Assembly: GCA_964496495.1 (NCBI GenBank)
Contig: CAZBZU010000045.1
Span: 1 to 29,146 of the forward strand
DNA from: JASBRS01 sp964496495
Lineage (GTDB): Bacteria; Deinococcota; Deinococci; Deinococcales; Trueperaceae
Length of the DNA: 29,146 bases
Reading direction: 5' to 3'
Under the pieces are notes generated by a model. It worked only from the letters and a program-made list of their open reading frames with translations, made no database searches and was not told the DNA's origin. Made by a program: the position numbers and the translations under genes. Shown here piece after piece: positions 7,005-13,803 of the stretch (position 1 is the first letter of the stretch; each line of letters starts with the position of its first letter).

Positions 7005-8414
7005 GTGGGAGCGGCCAGGGTCCTGATCGCGGGGTTGCGCGGCGGCGACGGCAAGACGCTCGTCACCGTCGGGCTGCAGGCGGCATTGCACCAGCGCGGC
7101 CTGCGGGTCTCGGGGTTCAAGAAGGGACCCGACTACATCGACGCCGCCTGGTCGGCCGCGGCACTGGGACGGCCATGCCGCAACCTGGACCTCTTCCTCA
7201 TGGGCGCCGAGGCCGTGCTGGGCTCGTTCCAGCGCGCGGCCGCCGGCGCGGACATCGCCGTCATCGAAGGCAACCGGGGTCTCTACGACGGCGTCGATGC
7301 CGACGGGGCCACCAGCACCGCGGAGCTGGCGAAGCTCCTCGAGGCTCCCGTCGTGCTGGTGCTGGACTGCACCAAGGCGACGCGCACGCTGGCGGCGAGC
7401 GTGTTGGGCTGCCAGCGCCTGGACGAGGACGTGCCGCTTGCCGGGGTGGTGTTGAACCGCGTGGCAGGCGCGCGGCACGAGTCGGTCGTGCGGGCGGCGG
7501 TGCGGGAAACGACCGGGCTTCCCGTCGTGGGCGTGCTTCCGCGCCTGGCCGGCGAGCTGTTGCCGGAACGCCACCTGGGCCTGGTGCCGCCGGCCGAGCA
7601 CGAGAGCCGGACGGGCGCGATCCGCGAGGCGGGTCGCGCGGCGGCACGCCACCTCGACGTGGACGCCATCCTGGCGCTGGCGCGCCGCGCCCCGCCGCTG
7701 GTGGACGGCCCGCCGGCGGCCGCCGGCGCCGGGCAGGCGCTGCGGGCGTCCGGAGGAACCGTGCGCATCGGCGTGTTCCGCGACGAGGCGTTCGGCTTCT
7801 ACTACCCGGAGAACCTCGAGGCGCTGGAACGCGCAGGCGCCCGCCTGATCACGATCTCGCCGCTTCGCGCCACCTCGCTGCCGGCTGTCGACGCGCTGTA
7901 CCTGGGCGGAGGCTTCCCGGAGACCCTGGCGGCCGACCTGGCCCGGAACGCGCCCTTCAGGCGCGCCGTGGCCGAGGCGGCCAGGGCCGGCCTGCCCATG
8001 TACGCCGAGTGCGGTGGCGCGGTGTACCTGGGCGAGAGCCTGTCGTACCGCGGGGGAAGCTACCAGATGAGCGGCGTGCTCCCCTTGCGCTTCGGGTTCG
8101 CCGAGCGCCCGCAGGGCCACGGCTACACCGAGCTCGCGACCGTGGCCGAGAACCCCTTCTTCCCCGTGGGCTTCGAGCTCGCGGGCCACGAGTTCCATCA
8201 CACCTTCGTCGAGACCGCGGTGGAGGAGCCGGCGTTCGCGTTCCAAGTGCGCCGCGGTCACGGCTTCGACGGCGCTCACGATGGCGTCTGCCGTCACAAC
8301 GTGCTCGCGACCTACACCCATGTCCATGCGCTGGCAGTGGAGCGCTGGGCGCCGGCGCTGGTCGCTGCGGCGGCGCGCGTGCGCGCCGGAGCGTTGACCA
8401 ACACGGCTGGCTGA
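7005..8414 (+). CDS. dsrN: DsrN, CobB/CbiA-type siroheme or cobyrinate amidase
   Basis: This 469-residue protein has the CobB/CbiA architecture. The N-terminal ATP-binding domain carries a P-loop variant (GLRGGDGKTLVT, residues 9-20) and the GPDYIDA and EGNRGLYDG motifs. The C-terminal class I glutamine amidotransferase half carries LYLGGGFPE, the nucleophile in YAECGG and the HEFHHT segment. In dsr operons this gene is dsrN, proposed to amidate siroheme for DsrAB; the generic activity is cobyrinate a,c-diamide synthesis. Its place 4 nt after dsrL supports the siroheme role. The start is GTG 7005, with a GTG two bases upstream in another frame. A role in cobalamin synthesis cannot be excluded from sequence alone. 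Confidence 0.88.
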   Translation: MGAARVLIAGLRGGDGKTLVTVGLQAALHQRGLRVSGFKKGPDYIDAAWSAAALGRPCRNLDLFLMGAEAVLGSFQRAAAGADIAVIEGNRGLYDGVDADGATSTAELAKLLEAPVVLVLDCTKATRTLAASVLGCQRLDEDVPLAGVVLNRVAGARHESVVRAAVRETTGLPVVGVLPRLAGELLPERHLGLVPPAEHESRTGAIREAGRAAARHLDVDAILALARRAPPLVDGPPAAAGAGQALRASGGTVRIGVFRDEAFGFYYPENLEALERAGARLITISPLRATSLPAVDALYLGGGFPETLAADLARNAPFRRAVAEAARAGLPMYAECGGAVYLGESLSYRGGSYQMSGVLPLRFGFAERPQGHGYTELATVAENPFFPVGFELAGHEFHHTFVETAVEEPAFAFQVRRGHGFDGAHDGVCRHNVLATYTHVHALAVERWAPALVAAAARVRAGALTNTAG

Positions 8415-8429
8415 GCGCGGCGACCGTGA

Positions 8430-8451
8430 CGGTCGTCGGCAGCGACGACCG
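8430..8451 (+). terminator. Intercistronic hairpin after dsrN
   Basis: CGGTCGTCG and CGACGACCG form a perfect 9-bp stem with loop GCAG between dsrN and the exporter gene. There is no following T run, so it may be a weak or Rho-assisted terminator or an mRNA-stability stem that sets lower expression downstream. The ribosome binding site of the next gene (GGAGG at 8461) lies just after it. Confidence 0.4.
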
Positions 8452-8471
8452 CTGAGACTGGGAGGACCCCG

Positions 8472-9755
8472 ATGGGGATGGAAAAGGCGATGAAGCCTGA
8501 GATGGTCATGCAGCCCGTGAAGGAGAGGGCACCGGCGGTACCGAGGCGTGACGCCGCGACCTATCTCGTTCCGCTCTACCAGATCGTGCTGGCGCTCGGG
8601 ATCGCGCTCATGCTCGCCGGGTCGGCGGTCGGGCTGATTCGCGATGGCAGCCTGCCGACACTGGTGACCGGGGTGTGGCAGACCTTCACAGGCGTGGCGC
8701 AGCTCGACGCCGCGGCCATCCTGTCGCTCGGCGTGCTGGTGTTCCTGGTCACGCCGGCAACGGCGATCGCGTTCATGGCGATCTCGTATGCCAGCGCGCG
8801 CGACCGGATCCACGCCCTCATCTCCGCGGGCGTCGTCGCGATCATCGTGCTCAGCATCGTGATCGCGTGGCTCTCCGGACCGAGCGCGGCGCCGGGAGCG
8901 CTGACCGCGGTATCCATTCCGACGGAGCTCGGGATCTTGCTGTTCACGGCGGTCGCAGGGATCCTGGGGTCGATGGTGGGGCTCGGTGGCGGCGTGTTCA
9001 TCGTGCCGGTGCTGTCGATGTTCTTCGGCATCCCCTTGAAGACGGCGATCGCCACCAGCGCGGTGGCGGTCATCGTCAACTCGCTCGGCGGCAGCTCCAT
9101 CTACCTCAAGCACCGGATGACCAACGTCCGGCTCGGCCTCTTCCTCGAGCTGACGACGGCCGCGGGCGCCATCGTCGGCGGGCTCCTCGTCGTGCTGGTC
9201 GCCCCGAGCGTGCTGCGCGTCGTCCTCGGCTTCGCGCTGCTGTGCATGGGTCTCGCGATGTTCAGGCAGCAACGGCAGGGCGAGCCGGTGCTGGGCGGGC
9301 CCGATCGGATGCAGCTGGCGAAGCGGTATCACGATCCGGCGACGGGTGGGGAGATCGACTACGTTCCCCAGCGCTTGCCCGTCGGCGTCGGCGCGGCCTC
9401 GTTCGCCGGCGTCATCTCGGGCATGCTCGGCATCGGATGCGGGGCCGTCAACGTTCCGATCATGAACGCCATCATGCGGGTGCCGGTGAAGGCGGCGGCG
9501 GCGACCAGCATGTTCATGGTCGGCATCACCATATCCGCGAGCGTGTTCATCTACTACGACCACCACATCATCGACCTCTCGGTCACGGTGCCGGCGGTGA
9601 TCGGCGTGCTGCTCGGCTCGCGGGCCGGAGCGATGCTGTCGCGTCACACGCGCAGCGTGGTGCTGGTGCGGATCCTGGTGCTGATCCTGGCCTACCTGGC
9701 CGTGAGCATGCTGCTGAAGGGGTTCGGCGTGCCCATTCCGGGTACCGCCGGCTGA
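8472..9755 (+). CDS. DUF1634-TauE/SafE fusion, probable sulfite/organosulfonate exporter
   Basis: This 427-residue membrane protein has two parts. Residues about 30-145 contain three hydrophobic segments of DUF1634 type (with LDAAAILSLGVLVFLVTPATAIAF). Residues about 155-420 form a TauE/SafE transporter with its two characteristic repeats, marked by GSMVGLGGGVFIVPVLSMFFGIPLKTAIATS and SGMLGIGCGAVNVPIMNAIMRVPVKAAAATS. TauE/SafE proteins are implicated in export of sulfite, sulfoacetate and related anions, or uptake in some cases. Lying directly downstream of the dsr operon, it could relieve sulfite stress or move a sulfonate substrate. ATG 8472 has GGGAGGAC just upstream. The substrate is inferred from context only. 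Confidence 0.85.
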   Translation: MGMEKAMKPEMVMQPVKERAPAVPRRDAATYLVPLYQIVLALGIALMLAGSAVGLIRDGSLPTLVTGVWQTFTGVAQLDAAAILSLGVLVFLVTPATAIAFMAISYASARDRIHALISAGVVAIIVLSIVIAWLSGPSAAPGALTAVSIPTELGILLFTAVAGILGSMVGLGGGVFIVPVLSMFFGIPLKTAIATSAVAVIVNSLGGSSIYLKHRMTNVRLGLFLELTTAAGAIVGGLLVVLVAPSVLRVVLGFALLCMGLAMFRQQRQGEPVLGGPDRMQLAKRYHDPATGGEIDYVPQRLPVGVGAASFAGVISGMLGIGCGAVNVPIMNAIMRVPVKAAAATSMFMVGITISASVFIYYDHHIIDLSVTVPAVIGVLLGSRAGAMLSRHTRSVVLVRILVLILAYLAVSMLLKGFGVPIPGTAG

Positions 9756-9809
9756 TCGACCCATGGCGCTCGCCCCACCGGTTCCCCGCCCACGGGTACG
9801 GCGACGAGA

Positions 9810-9835
9810 GCGCCTGCAGCAGGGGCTGCAGGCGC
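9810..9835 (+). terminator. Strong 11-bp hairpin between exporter and DUF1634 gene
   Basis: GCGCCTGCAGC and GCTGCAGGCGC pair perfectly around the loop AGGG. No T tract follows, so classical intrinsic termination is uncertain. It may end most transcripts of the exporter gene or protect their 3' ends. The DUF1634 ribosome binding site (GGGAGGAGG) begins a few bases downstream. Confidence 0.45.
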
Positions 9836-9853
9836 CGGGAGGAGGCCTGAAGC

Positions 9854-10192
9854 ATGTTGCCGGCAGCCAATCGCGTCCTGGTCAGAGTGCTCACCTGGGG
9901 TGTACGGGGCAGCCTCGTGCTGATGGCGGCCGGGACCGTCCTGGGGGTCGCGACCGGCTGCGACGCCGACCTGCGCATGCCCTCGCTGAGCAGCCTGCCG
10001 GACCTGGTCACGAGCTGCGATGCCGCGGGGATCGTGGCGCTGGGCGTCATCCTGCTGGCGCTGACGCCGGTGGCGGCCGTTGCCGGCGTCGGCATCGTGT
10101 GCTGGCGGCATCGCCAGGTCATGCCCGCGTTGACGGCCACGCTCGTGTTCGCCATCTTGCTGACCAGCCTGGTCATAGCCACTGGAGCCTGA
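9854..10192 (+). CDS. Standalone DUF1634-type small membrane protein
   Basis: The 112-residue product has three hydrophobic segments (about residues 15-36, 58-80 and 90-110). It aligns by eye with the N-terminal DUF1634 part of the preceding transporter: both have a DAA(A/G)I(L/V)(S/A)LGV block followed by LTP/VTP, a basic loop and a final ILLTSLVIA / IVLSIVIAW helix. DUF1634 proteins commonly neighbour TauE/SafE transporters, so this is likely an accessory subunit or a paralogue of the fused domain. ATG 9854 is supported by GGGAGGAGG eight bases upstream. The function of the family is unknown. Confidence 0.7.
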   Translation: MLPAANRVLVRVLTWGVRGSLVLMAAGTVLGVATGCDADLRMPSLSSLPDLVTSCDAAGIVALGVILLALTPVAAVAGVGIVCWRHRQVMPALTATLVFAILLTSLVIATGA

Positions 10193-10274
10193 GTCGGGGC
10201 GGGCCGCGTGAACCTTGTGGAGGCGCGCAGCGCCGGGGACGGCGTCAGCTGGGTGCCGGGGCAGGGAAGGTCTC

Positions 10275-10787
10275 GTGACGAGAATCCTGATCATCCTTCT
10301 ACTGGCCGCCGTGCCGGTCTGTGTGAGAGGCTCGGGACCCCCATCGATCGCTTGCGCGGATCCGGGGTCGGTCGCCGGGCCGGCGGGAACGGCGGCATCG
10401 TCGCCGTCGCCGGCCGTGCTTCTCGCTGACCAGCGCGCGCCGGAGGCCGCGTCCCGGGCGTTCGTACCGGTGATCGACCCGATCGCCGGGCGCGTCTTCG
10501 ATGCCGCGAGGGTCTCGCCCACGACGTGCCCCGCGGGCGTTGCCGCGCCGTCCCCCGGCTTCCGCCAGGCGTGCGGCATGAGCCCTCTGGACCCGGCGGC
10601 GCTGCAGATCGTCGTGGACCTGCACACCGACATGATCTCGAGGCTGGACGTCGCGTCCTGGCGCAAGAGCGCCTCAGGGCGGCTGAGCGAGTGGCTCTGC
10701 GGGGACGTCCTCTACCAGGTCGTGGTGCGCCAGAGCGGGCCCCCGACCTTGATCGAGGTCGTGTGGGGCATGGTGCGCTTCCCGTAG
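10275..10787 (+). CDS. Unknown secreted protein
   Basis: I do not recognise this 170-residue protein. From GTG 10275 (GGGAAGG upstream) it starts with a signal peptide-like segment (TRILIILLLAAVPVCV). A Pro/Ala/Ser-rich linker to about residue 75 follows, then a more ordered part containing MSPLDPAALQIVVDLHTDMISRL and a hydrophobic C-terminal stretch ending VVWGMVRFP. It has five cysteines outside the first 15 residues, and no heme or iron-sulfur motif. It follows the DUF1634 gene on the same strand after 82 nt and converges with the cobA-hemD gene, leaving only 25 nt between stops. A periplasmic role beside the exporter is possible but not shown. Confidence 0.5.
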   Translation: MTRILIILLLAAVPVCVRGSGPPSIACADPGSVAGPAGTAASSPSPAVLLADQRAPEAASRAFVPVIDPIAGRVFDAARVSPTTCPAGVAAPSPGFRQACGMSPLDPAALQIVVDLHTDMISRLDVASWRKSASGRLSEWLCGDVLYQVVVRQSGPPTLIEVVWGMVRFP

Positions 10788-10812
10788 GGCGGGCGCCGGC
10801 CCACCGTCACGG

Positions 10813-12447
10813 TCAGCTTCCCGAGCCTGCGGCTGCCGGCCCCGAGCCCGCGGCGGTCGTGCGCGCGTGATTCGTGATCGCGTCCACCATGCCCTCCACT
10901 GTGGGCGGCACGGCCTCGACGTCGGGCTCGCGACCGAGCCGGCGCAGCGCTGCCGACGTCAGCGGGCTGACGCTGGCGATCCTCGCCGCCCCCAGGCGGT
11001 CGCCGTACAGCCGCACCAGCGCGCCCGCCGTCCTCGCGCTGGTGACGGCGATCCAGTCGACGTCGCCGTCGGCCAGCGCCCGCTCGACGTCCGGGTTCGG
11101 GGTGTCGACGCTCCGCACGGCGTAGACGGCGACGTCATCCACGACCGCCCCCAACGCTTCGAGCTCGACGGACAGCGAGGAGCGCTCGCCGGCCGCGCCG
11201 GCCACCAGCACCCGGCAGGGCGAGCGGTCCGCCACCAGCGCCCGCGCCACGCCCGCTGCGCCCGAGCCTGCCGGCACCGCGTCCGGGCGGATGTGGTAGT
11301 GCCAGAGCCGCTCGGCCGTTCCGGCGCCGAGCGCGGCGATGCGCACGCCGGCCAGCCCGCGCGCGTCGCCGCCGCTGTCGAACAGCCGGGCGAGGACGTG
11401 CTCTACCGCGTTGGGGCTCGGGAAGACCAGCCAGTCGTAGCTGTCCAGCCGCTGCAGCGCCGCCTCGAAGGGTGCCGCGTCGGGAACGTCCACGGTGTGG
11501 ATGACGGGCTGCGCGATGACCTCGGCGCCGCGCTCGCGCAGCCGCGCTCGCAGCCGCGCGGCGGTGCGCGGCGACCCCGCCACCAGCACCGTGGTGCCGA
11601 ACTGAGGGCGCGCCTCGAACCATGACAGCCGCGGCGTGCGCCGCACCACCTCGCCGACGACGAACAGCGCCGGCGGGCGCAACCCCTCGGCCACCTCCGC
11701 GACCTCGGCCAAGGTGCAGCGCACCGTCTGCTGGCCGGCGCGCCCGCACCAGCGCACGATGGCGACCGGCGTGTCCGGCGAGCGGCCGTTCGCGACGAGC
11801 GCGCGGCTCCAGCCTGCGGCGCTCGTCACGCCCATGTAGACGACGAGCGTTCCCGGGAAGCGTGCCAGCGCGCCGTAATCGAGGTGCGGGCCGCCCTTGT
11901 CGTCGCGCTCGCGCCCCGTCACCAGAGCGACGGCGGAGGCGTCGAGGTAGTGCGTCAGCGGGATCTCCGCCAGGGCGGCCACGGCCAGCCCCGAGGTGAT
12001 CCCGGGAACGATCTCGAAGGGGATGCCGGCGGCACGCAGGGCGTCGGCCTCGTCGGCGCCGCGCGCGAAGATCGACGGGTCGCCGCCCTTGAGCCGTACG
12101 ACCGTGCGTCCGCTCTGCGCCGCCTCGACCATGACGCGCGTGATCTCCGCCGGCGACAGGCTGCGGCCGTCCTGGTGGTGGCCGAGCCGGATCAGCTCGG
12201 CAGACTCCGGCGCGTGCTCCACCAGCGAGGGGTTCGCCAGGTAGTCGTAGAGCACCAGATCGGCACGTTGCAGGCACGCCAGGCCGCGCAAGGTGAGCAG
12301 CCCCGGATCGCCGGGACCCGCCCCGACGAGGTAGACCGTGCCCGGCCTCGCCGCGCGCGCCTGTGCGCCCCTCTCCGCGCCCTCCCGCACGCCGTCCTGC
12401 GCTCCCTCCCGAACCGCCCCTGACTGTCGTTCGCTCCGCTGGCTCAT
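10813..12447 (-). CDS. cobA-hemD: Bifunctional uroporphyrinogen-III C-methyltransferase / uroporphyrinogen-III synthase
   Basis: This 544-residue fusion makes precorrin-2, the siroheme precursor. Residues about 36-275 are a SAM-dependent CobA/SUMT domain with VYLVGAGPGDPGLLT, VRLKGGDPSIFARG and VPGITSGLAVAALAEIPLTH. Residues about 285-530 are a HemD domain closing hydroxymethylbilane to uroporphyrinogen III, with WLVFPSPNAVEHVL and DWIAVTSARTAGALV. The first 35 residues are a charged Gly/Ala/Arg-rich extension (VREGAQDGVREGAERGAQ). Its start ATG overlaps the stop of the upstream cbiX gene (ATGA). CobA-HemD fusions are common in Gram-positive lineages. Together with the upstream dehydrogenase and chelatase it completes a siroheme route that could feed DsrAB. 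Confidence 0.93.
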   Translation of the reverse strand: MSQRSERQSGAVREGAQDGVREGAERGAQARAARPGTVYLVGAGPGDPGLLTLRGLACLQRADLVLYDYLANPSLVEHAPESAELIRLGHHQDGRSLSPAEITRVMVEAAQSGRTVVRLKGGDPSIFARGADEADALRAAGIPFEIVPGITSGLAVAALAEIPLTHYLDASAVALVTGRERDDKGGPHLDYGALARFPGTLVVYMGVTSAAGWSRALVANGRSPDTPVAIVRWCGRAGQQTVRCTLAEVAEVAEGLRPPALFVVGEVVRRTPRLSWFEARPQFGTTVLVAGSPRTAARLRARLRERGAEVIAQPVIHTVDVPDAAPFEAALQRLDSYDWLVFPSPNAVEHVLARLFDSGGDARGLAGVRIAALGAGTAERLWHYHIRPDAVPAGSGAAGVARALVADRSPCRVLVAGAAGERSSLSVELEALGAVVDDVAVYAVRSVDTPNPDVERALADGDVDWIAVTSARTAGALVRLYGDRLGAARIASVSPLTSAALRRLGREPDVEAVPPTVEGMVDAITNHARTTAAGSGPAAAGSGS

Positions 12448-12817
12448 GGTCGGCCCTCTCTCGCGATCTCGACGAGCGCTCGCCGGAACAGCGCGTGCTC
12501 GCCGATCGGTGGCAGCAGCTCGAGCTCCGCGCCGGGGTGCGCGGCGCGCAGCGCTTCGATCGCCGGCCGGACATCGCGCTCGACGTGCCCGTGCGCCGTC
12601 ATGAACAGCGGCAGCACGGCGATGCGGCGCGCGCCCGCAGCGATCGCCTGCGTGGCGACCTCGGCGAGCGTCGGCATGGCGAGCTGCACGTACGCCAGCC
12701 GCACCGCGCAGCCGGCATCCCGCTCGACGGACGCCGCGAGCCGCTCGAGCGGCACCCCCCAGTCGCCGTCGCGACTCCCGTGCGCGGCCAGGATCAGCAG
12801 GTCCCGCGCGGCGTCGG
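12444..12817 (-). CDS. CbiX-type sirohydrochlorin chelatase (5' part lost in gap)
   Basis: About 124 residues read from the gap edge to the stop. The sequence has the short CbiX chelatase features: LLILAAHGSRDGDWG with the metal-binding His, AYVQLAMPTLAEVA, and VLPLFMTAHGHVERDV with the second conserved His. These enzymes insert Fe (or Co) into sirohydrochlorin. No start codon is visible before the gap edge. In the 100-N spacing shown, the frame continues into the Met8-type dehydrogenase, so a single bifunctional protein is likely but unproven, since the gap length is a placeholder. In this siroheme context a ferrochelatase role is favoured over cobalt insertion. The stop overlaps the cobA-hemD start. 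Confidence 0.85.
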
Positions 12818-12917
12818 NNNNNNNNNNNNNNNNNNNNNNNNNNNNNNNNNNNNNNNNNNNNNNNNNNNNNNNNNNNNNNNNNNNNNNNNNNNNNNNNNNN
12901 NNNNNNNNNNNNNNNNN
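12818..12917. other. Assembly gap of 100 N
   Basis: Exactly 100 undetermined bases lie between the dehydrogenase and chelatase coding parts. The right flank, read on the minus strand, ends in a short repeat encoding AEPAAEP (GCCGAGCCG units). A low-complexity linker repeat is therefore a likely cause of the gap, and its true length is unknown. Confidence 0.95.
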
Positions 12918-13388
12918 CGGCTCGGCTGCCGGCTCGGCGCCGCCGGCCAGCAGCCTGCCGACCTCGTCGCGCGTGCGCCGCGCCGTGGCGGGATCGCGCC
13001 CGTCCGTGAACGCCGCCAGCACGACGCTGGCACGCTCCAGCAAGGCACCGAAGATGACCTGCGAGCCCTCCGCCGATGACGCGTCACAGGCGAGCACGCC
13101 GCGCTCCGCGGCGTCGCGCGCGGCGTCGGCGTTGAGCGCCGCGTCGTCAGTGGCCAGCACGGCCAGGAAGGCGCCGTCGAGCTGCGTGGGGGTGTAGCGC
13201 AGGCGGCGCCAGACGGCGCGGCCGGCGTCGACCTCGCGGCGCAACGCGTCGCTCACGTCCGGCGATACCACGGTCACGGCCGCTCCGGCCGAGAGCAGCG
13301 TGAGGACCTTCCGTGTCGCCACGCCGCCGCCGCCGACCACCACGCAGGCGCGGCCTCGCAGATCGATGCCCAGGGGTAGGAACCTCAT
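12918..13388 (-). CDS. Met8/CysG-B-type precorrin-2 dehydrogenase (3' part lost in gap)
   Basis: From ATG 13388 the protein runs 157 residues to the gap edge. It begins MRFLPLGIDLRGRACVVVGG, with the NAD-binding GGGGVATRK (residues 19-27), then YTPTQLDGAFLAVLATDD, including an Asp in the position of the family's catalytic residue, and the ACDASSAEGSQVIFGALL segment. This is the SirC/Met8 family that oxidises precorrin-2 to sirohydrochlorin. Longer upstream start codons (to 13574) would add arginine/glycine-rich sequence without family similarity, so they are rejected. The helical C-terminal part of CysG-B is short or missing before an Ala/Glu/Pro linker, consistent with fusion to the CbiX domain that follows. 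Confidence 0.87.
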
Positions 13389-13501
13389 CGGCGCCCCGCC
13401 TTCGGGGCCGCGGCCGAGCGGCGGACGTGGCCTGCTCCGGTTGCAGCCAGGTGTCGCTGCACGTTGAGACTCCAGTCCTCCGCCAGCCTCGCGATAGGCA
13501 C
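13385..13501 (-). CDS. Possible 38-residue leader ORF overlapping the dehydrogenase start
   Basis: A frame from GTG 13501 encodes a basic peptide starting VPIARLAEDWSLNVQRHL and ends with TGA that overlaps the dehydrogenase ATG (ATGA). Codon choice looks coding-like and the overlap would couple translation. There is no recognised family and no strong ribosome binding site, so it may be chance in GC-rich DNA. The rest of 13502-13641 shows nothing I can assign. Confidence 0.22.
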   Translation of the reverse strand: MPIARLAEDWSLNVQRHLAATGAGHVRRSAAAPKAGRR

Positions 13502-13641
13502 CCCTGCCGACGGGCCCCCGGCGTCCGGACGCGGAGCTCACGAGCGGTGCGGCGAGCCGCGCGACCATGCCCATCGTCGGAACGCGGGCGCGGGCCGCAG
13601 CGCTCCTCGGCGCATCCGCTCCGTGCCGTGCCTGTGCACGA

Positions 13642-13803
13642 TCATACCGCCCTTCGCGGGCGGCGCGGCTGGAGGCGCCAGATGCGGTCGCGGCCCAGGC
13701 GGATGGCGTCGATCTTCGCCGCGTCCACGCCGTTCACCGGCGTTCGGCGCAGGTGCGGCCGGACCAGCCGTTCGGCGGCGGCGATGTCCTCCGGCGAGAT
13801 CAT
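13642..13803 (-). pseudogene. Truncated threonine-dehydratase-like remnant
   Basis: A 53-codon frame starts at ATG 13803, overlapping the stop of the Ldh_2 gene by ATGA. Its first 23 residues (ISPEDIAAAERLVRPHLRRT) resemble the N-terminus of fold-type II PLP-dependent threonine/serine dehydratases. After that, similarity is lost and the frame ends in an arginine-rich tail. The other two frames downstream give no continuation. Normal members are over 300 residues, so this looks like the 5' stub of a deleted gene once in the same operon. The match is by eye and short; a small unrelated peptide is the alternative. Confidence 0.35.

Noticed and set aside
5120..7120. Long minus-strand open frame opposite dsrL
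   Set aside because: Its composition mirrors the third-codon GC bias of dsrL; no recognisable protein.
6984..9764. Long minus-strand open frame opposite dsrN and the exporter
   Set aside because: It lies antisense to two well-supported genes and encodes His/Arg/Asp-rich low-complexity text; a GC-rich codon shadow.
13389..13574. N-terminal extension of the precorrin-2 dehydrogenase
   Set aside because: The family begins at MRFLPLGIDL; the extra 62 residues show no similarity and no ribosome binding site.
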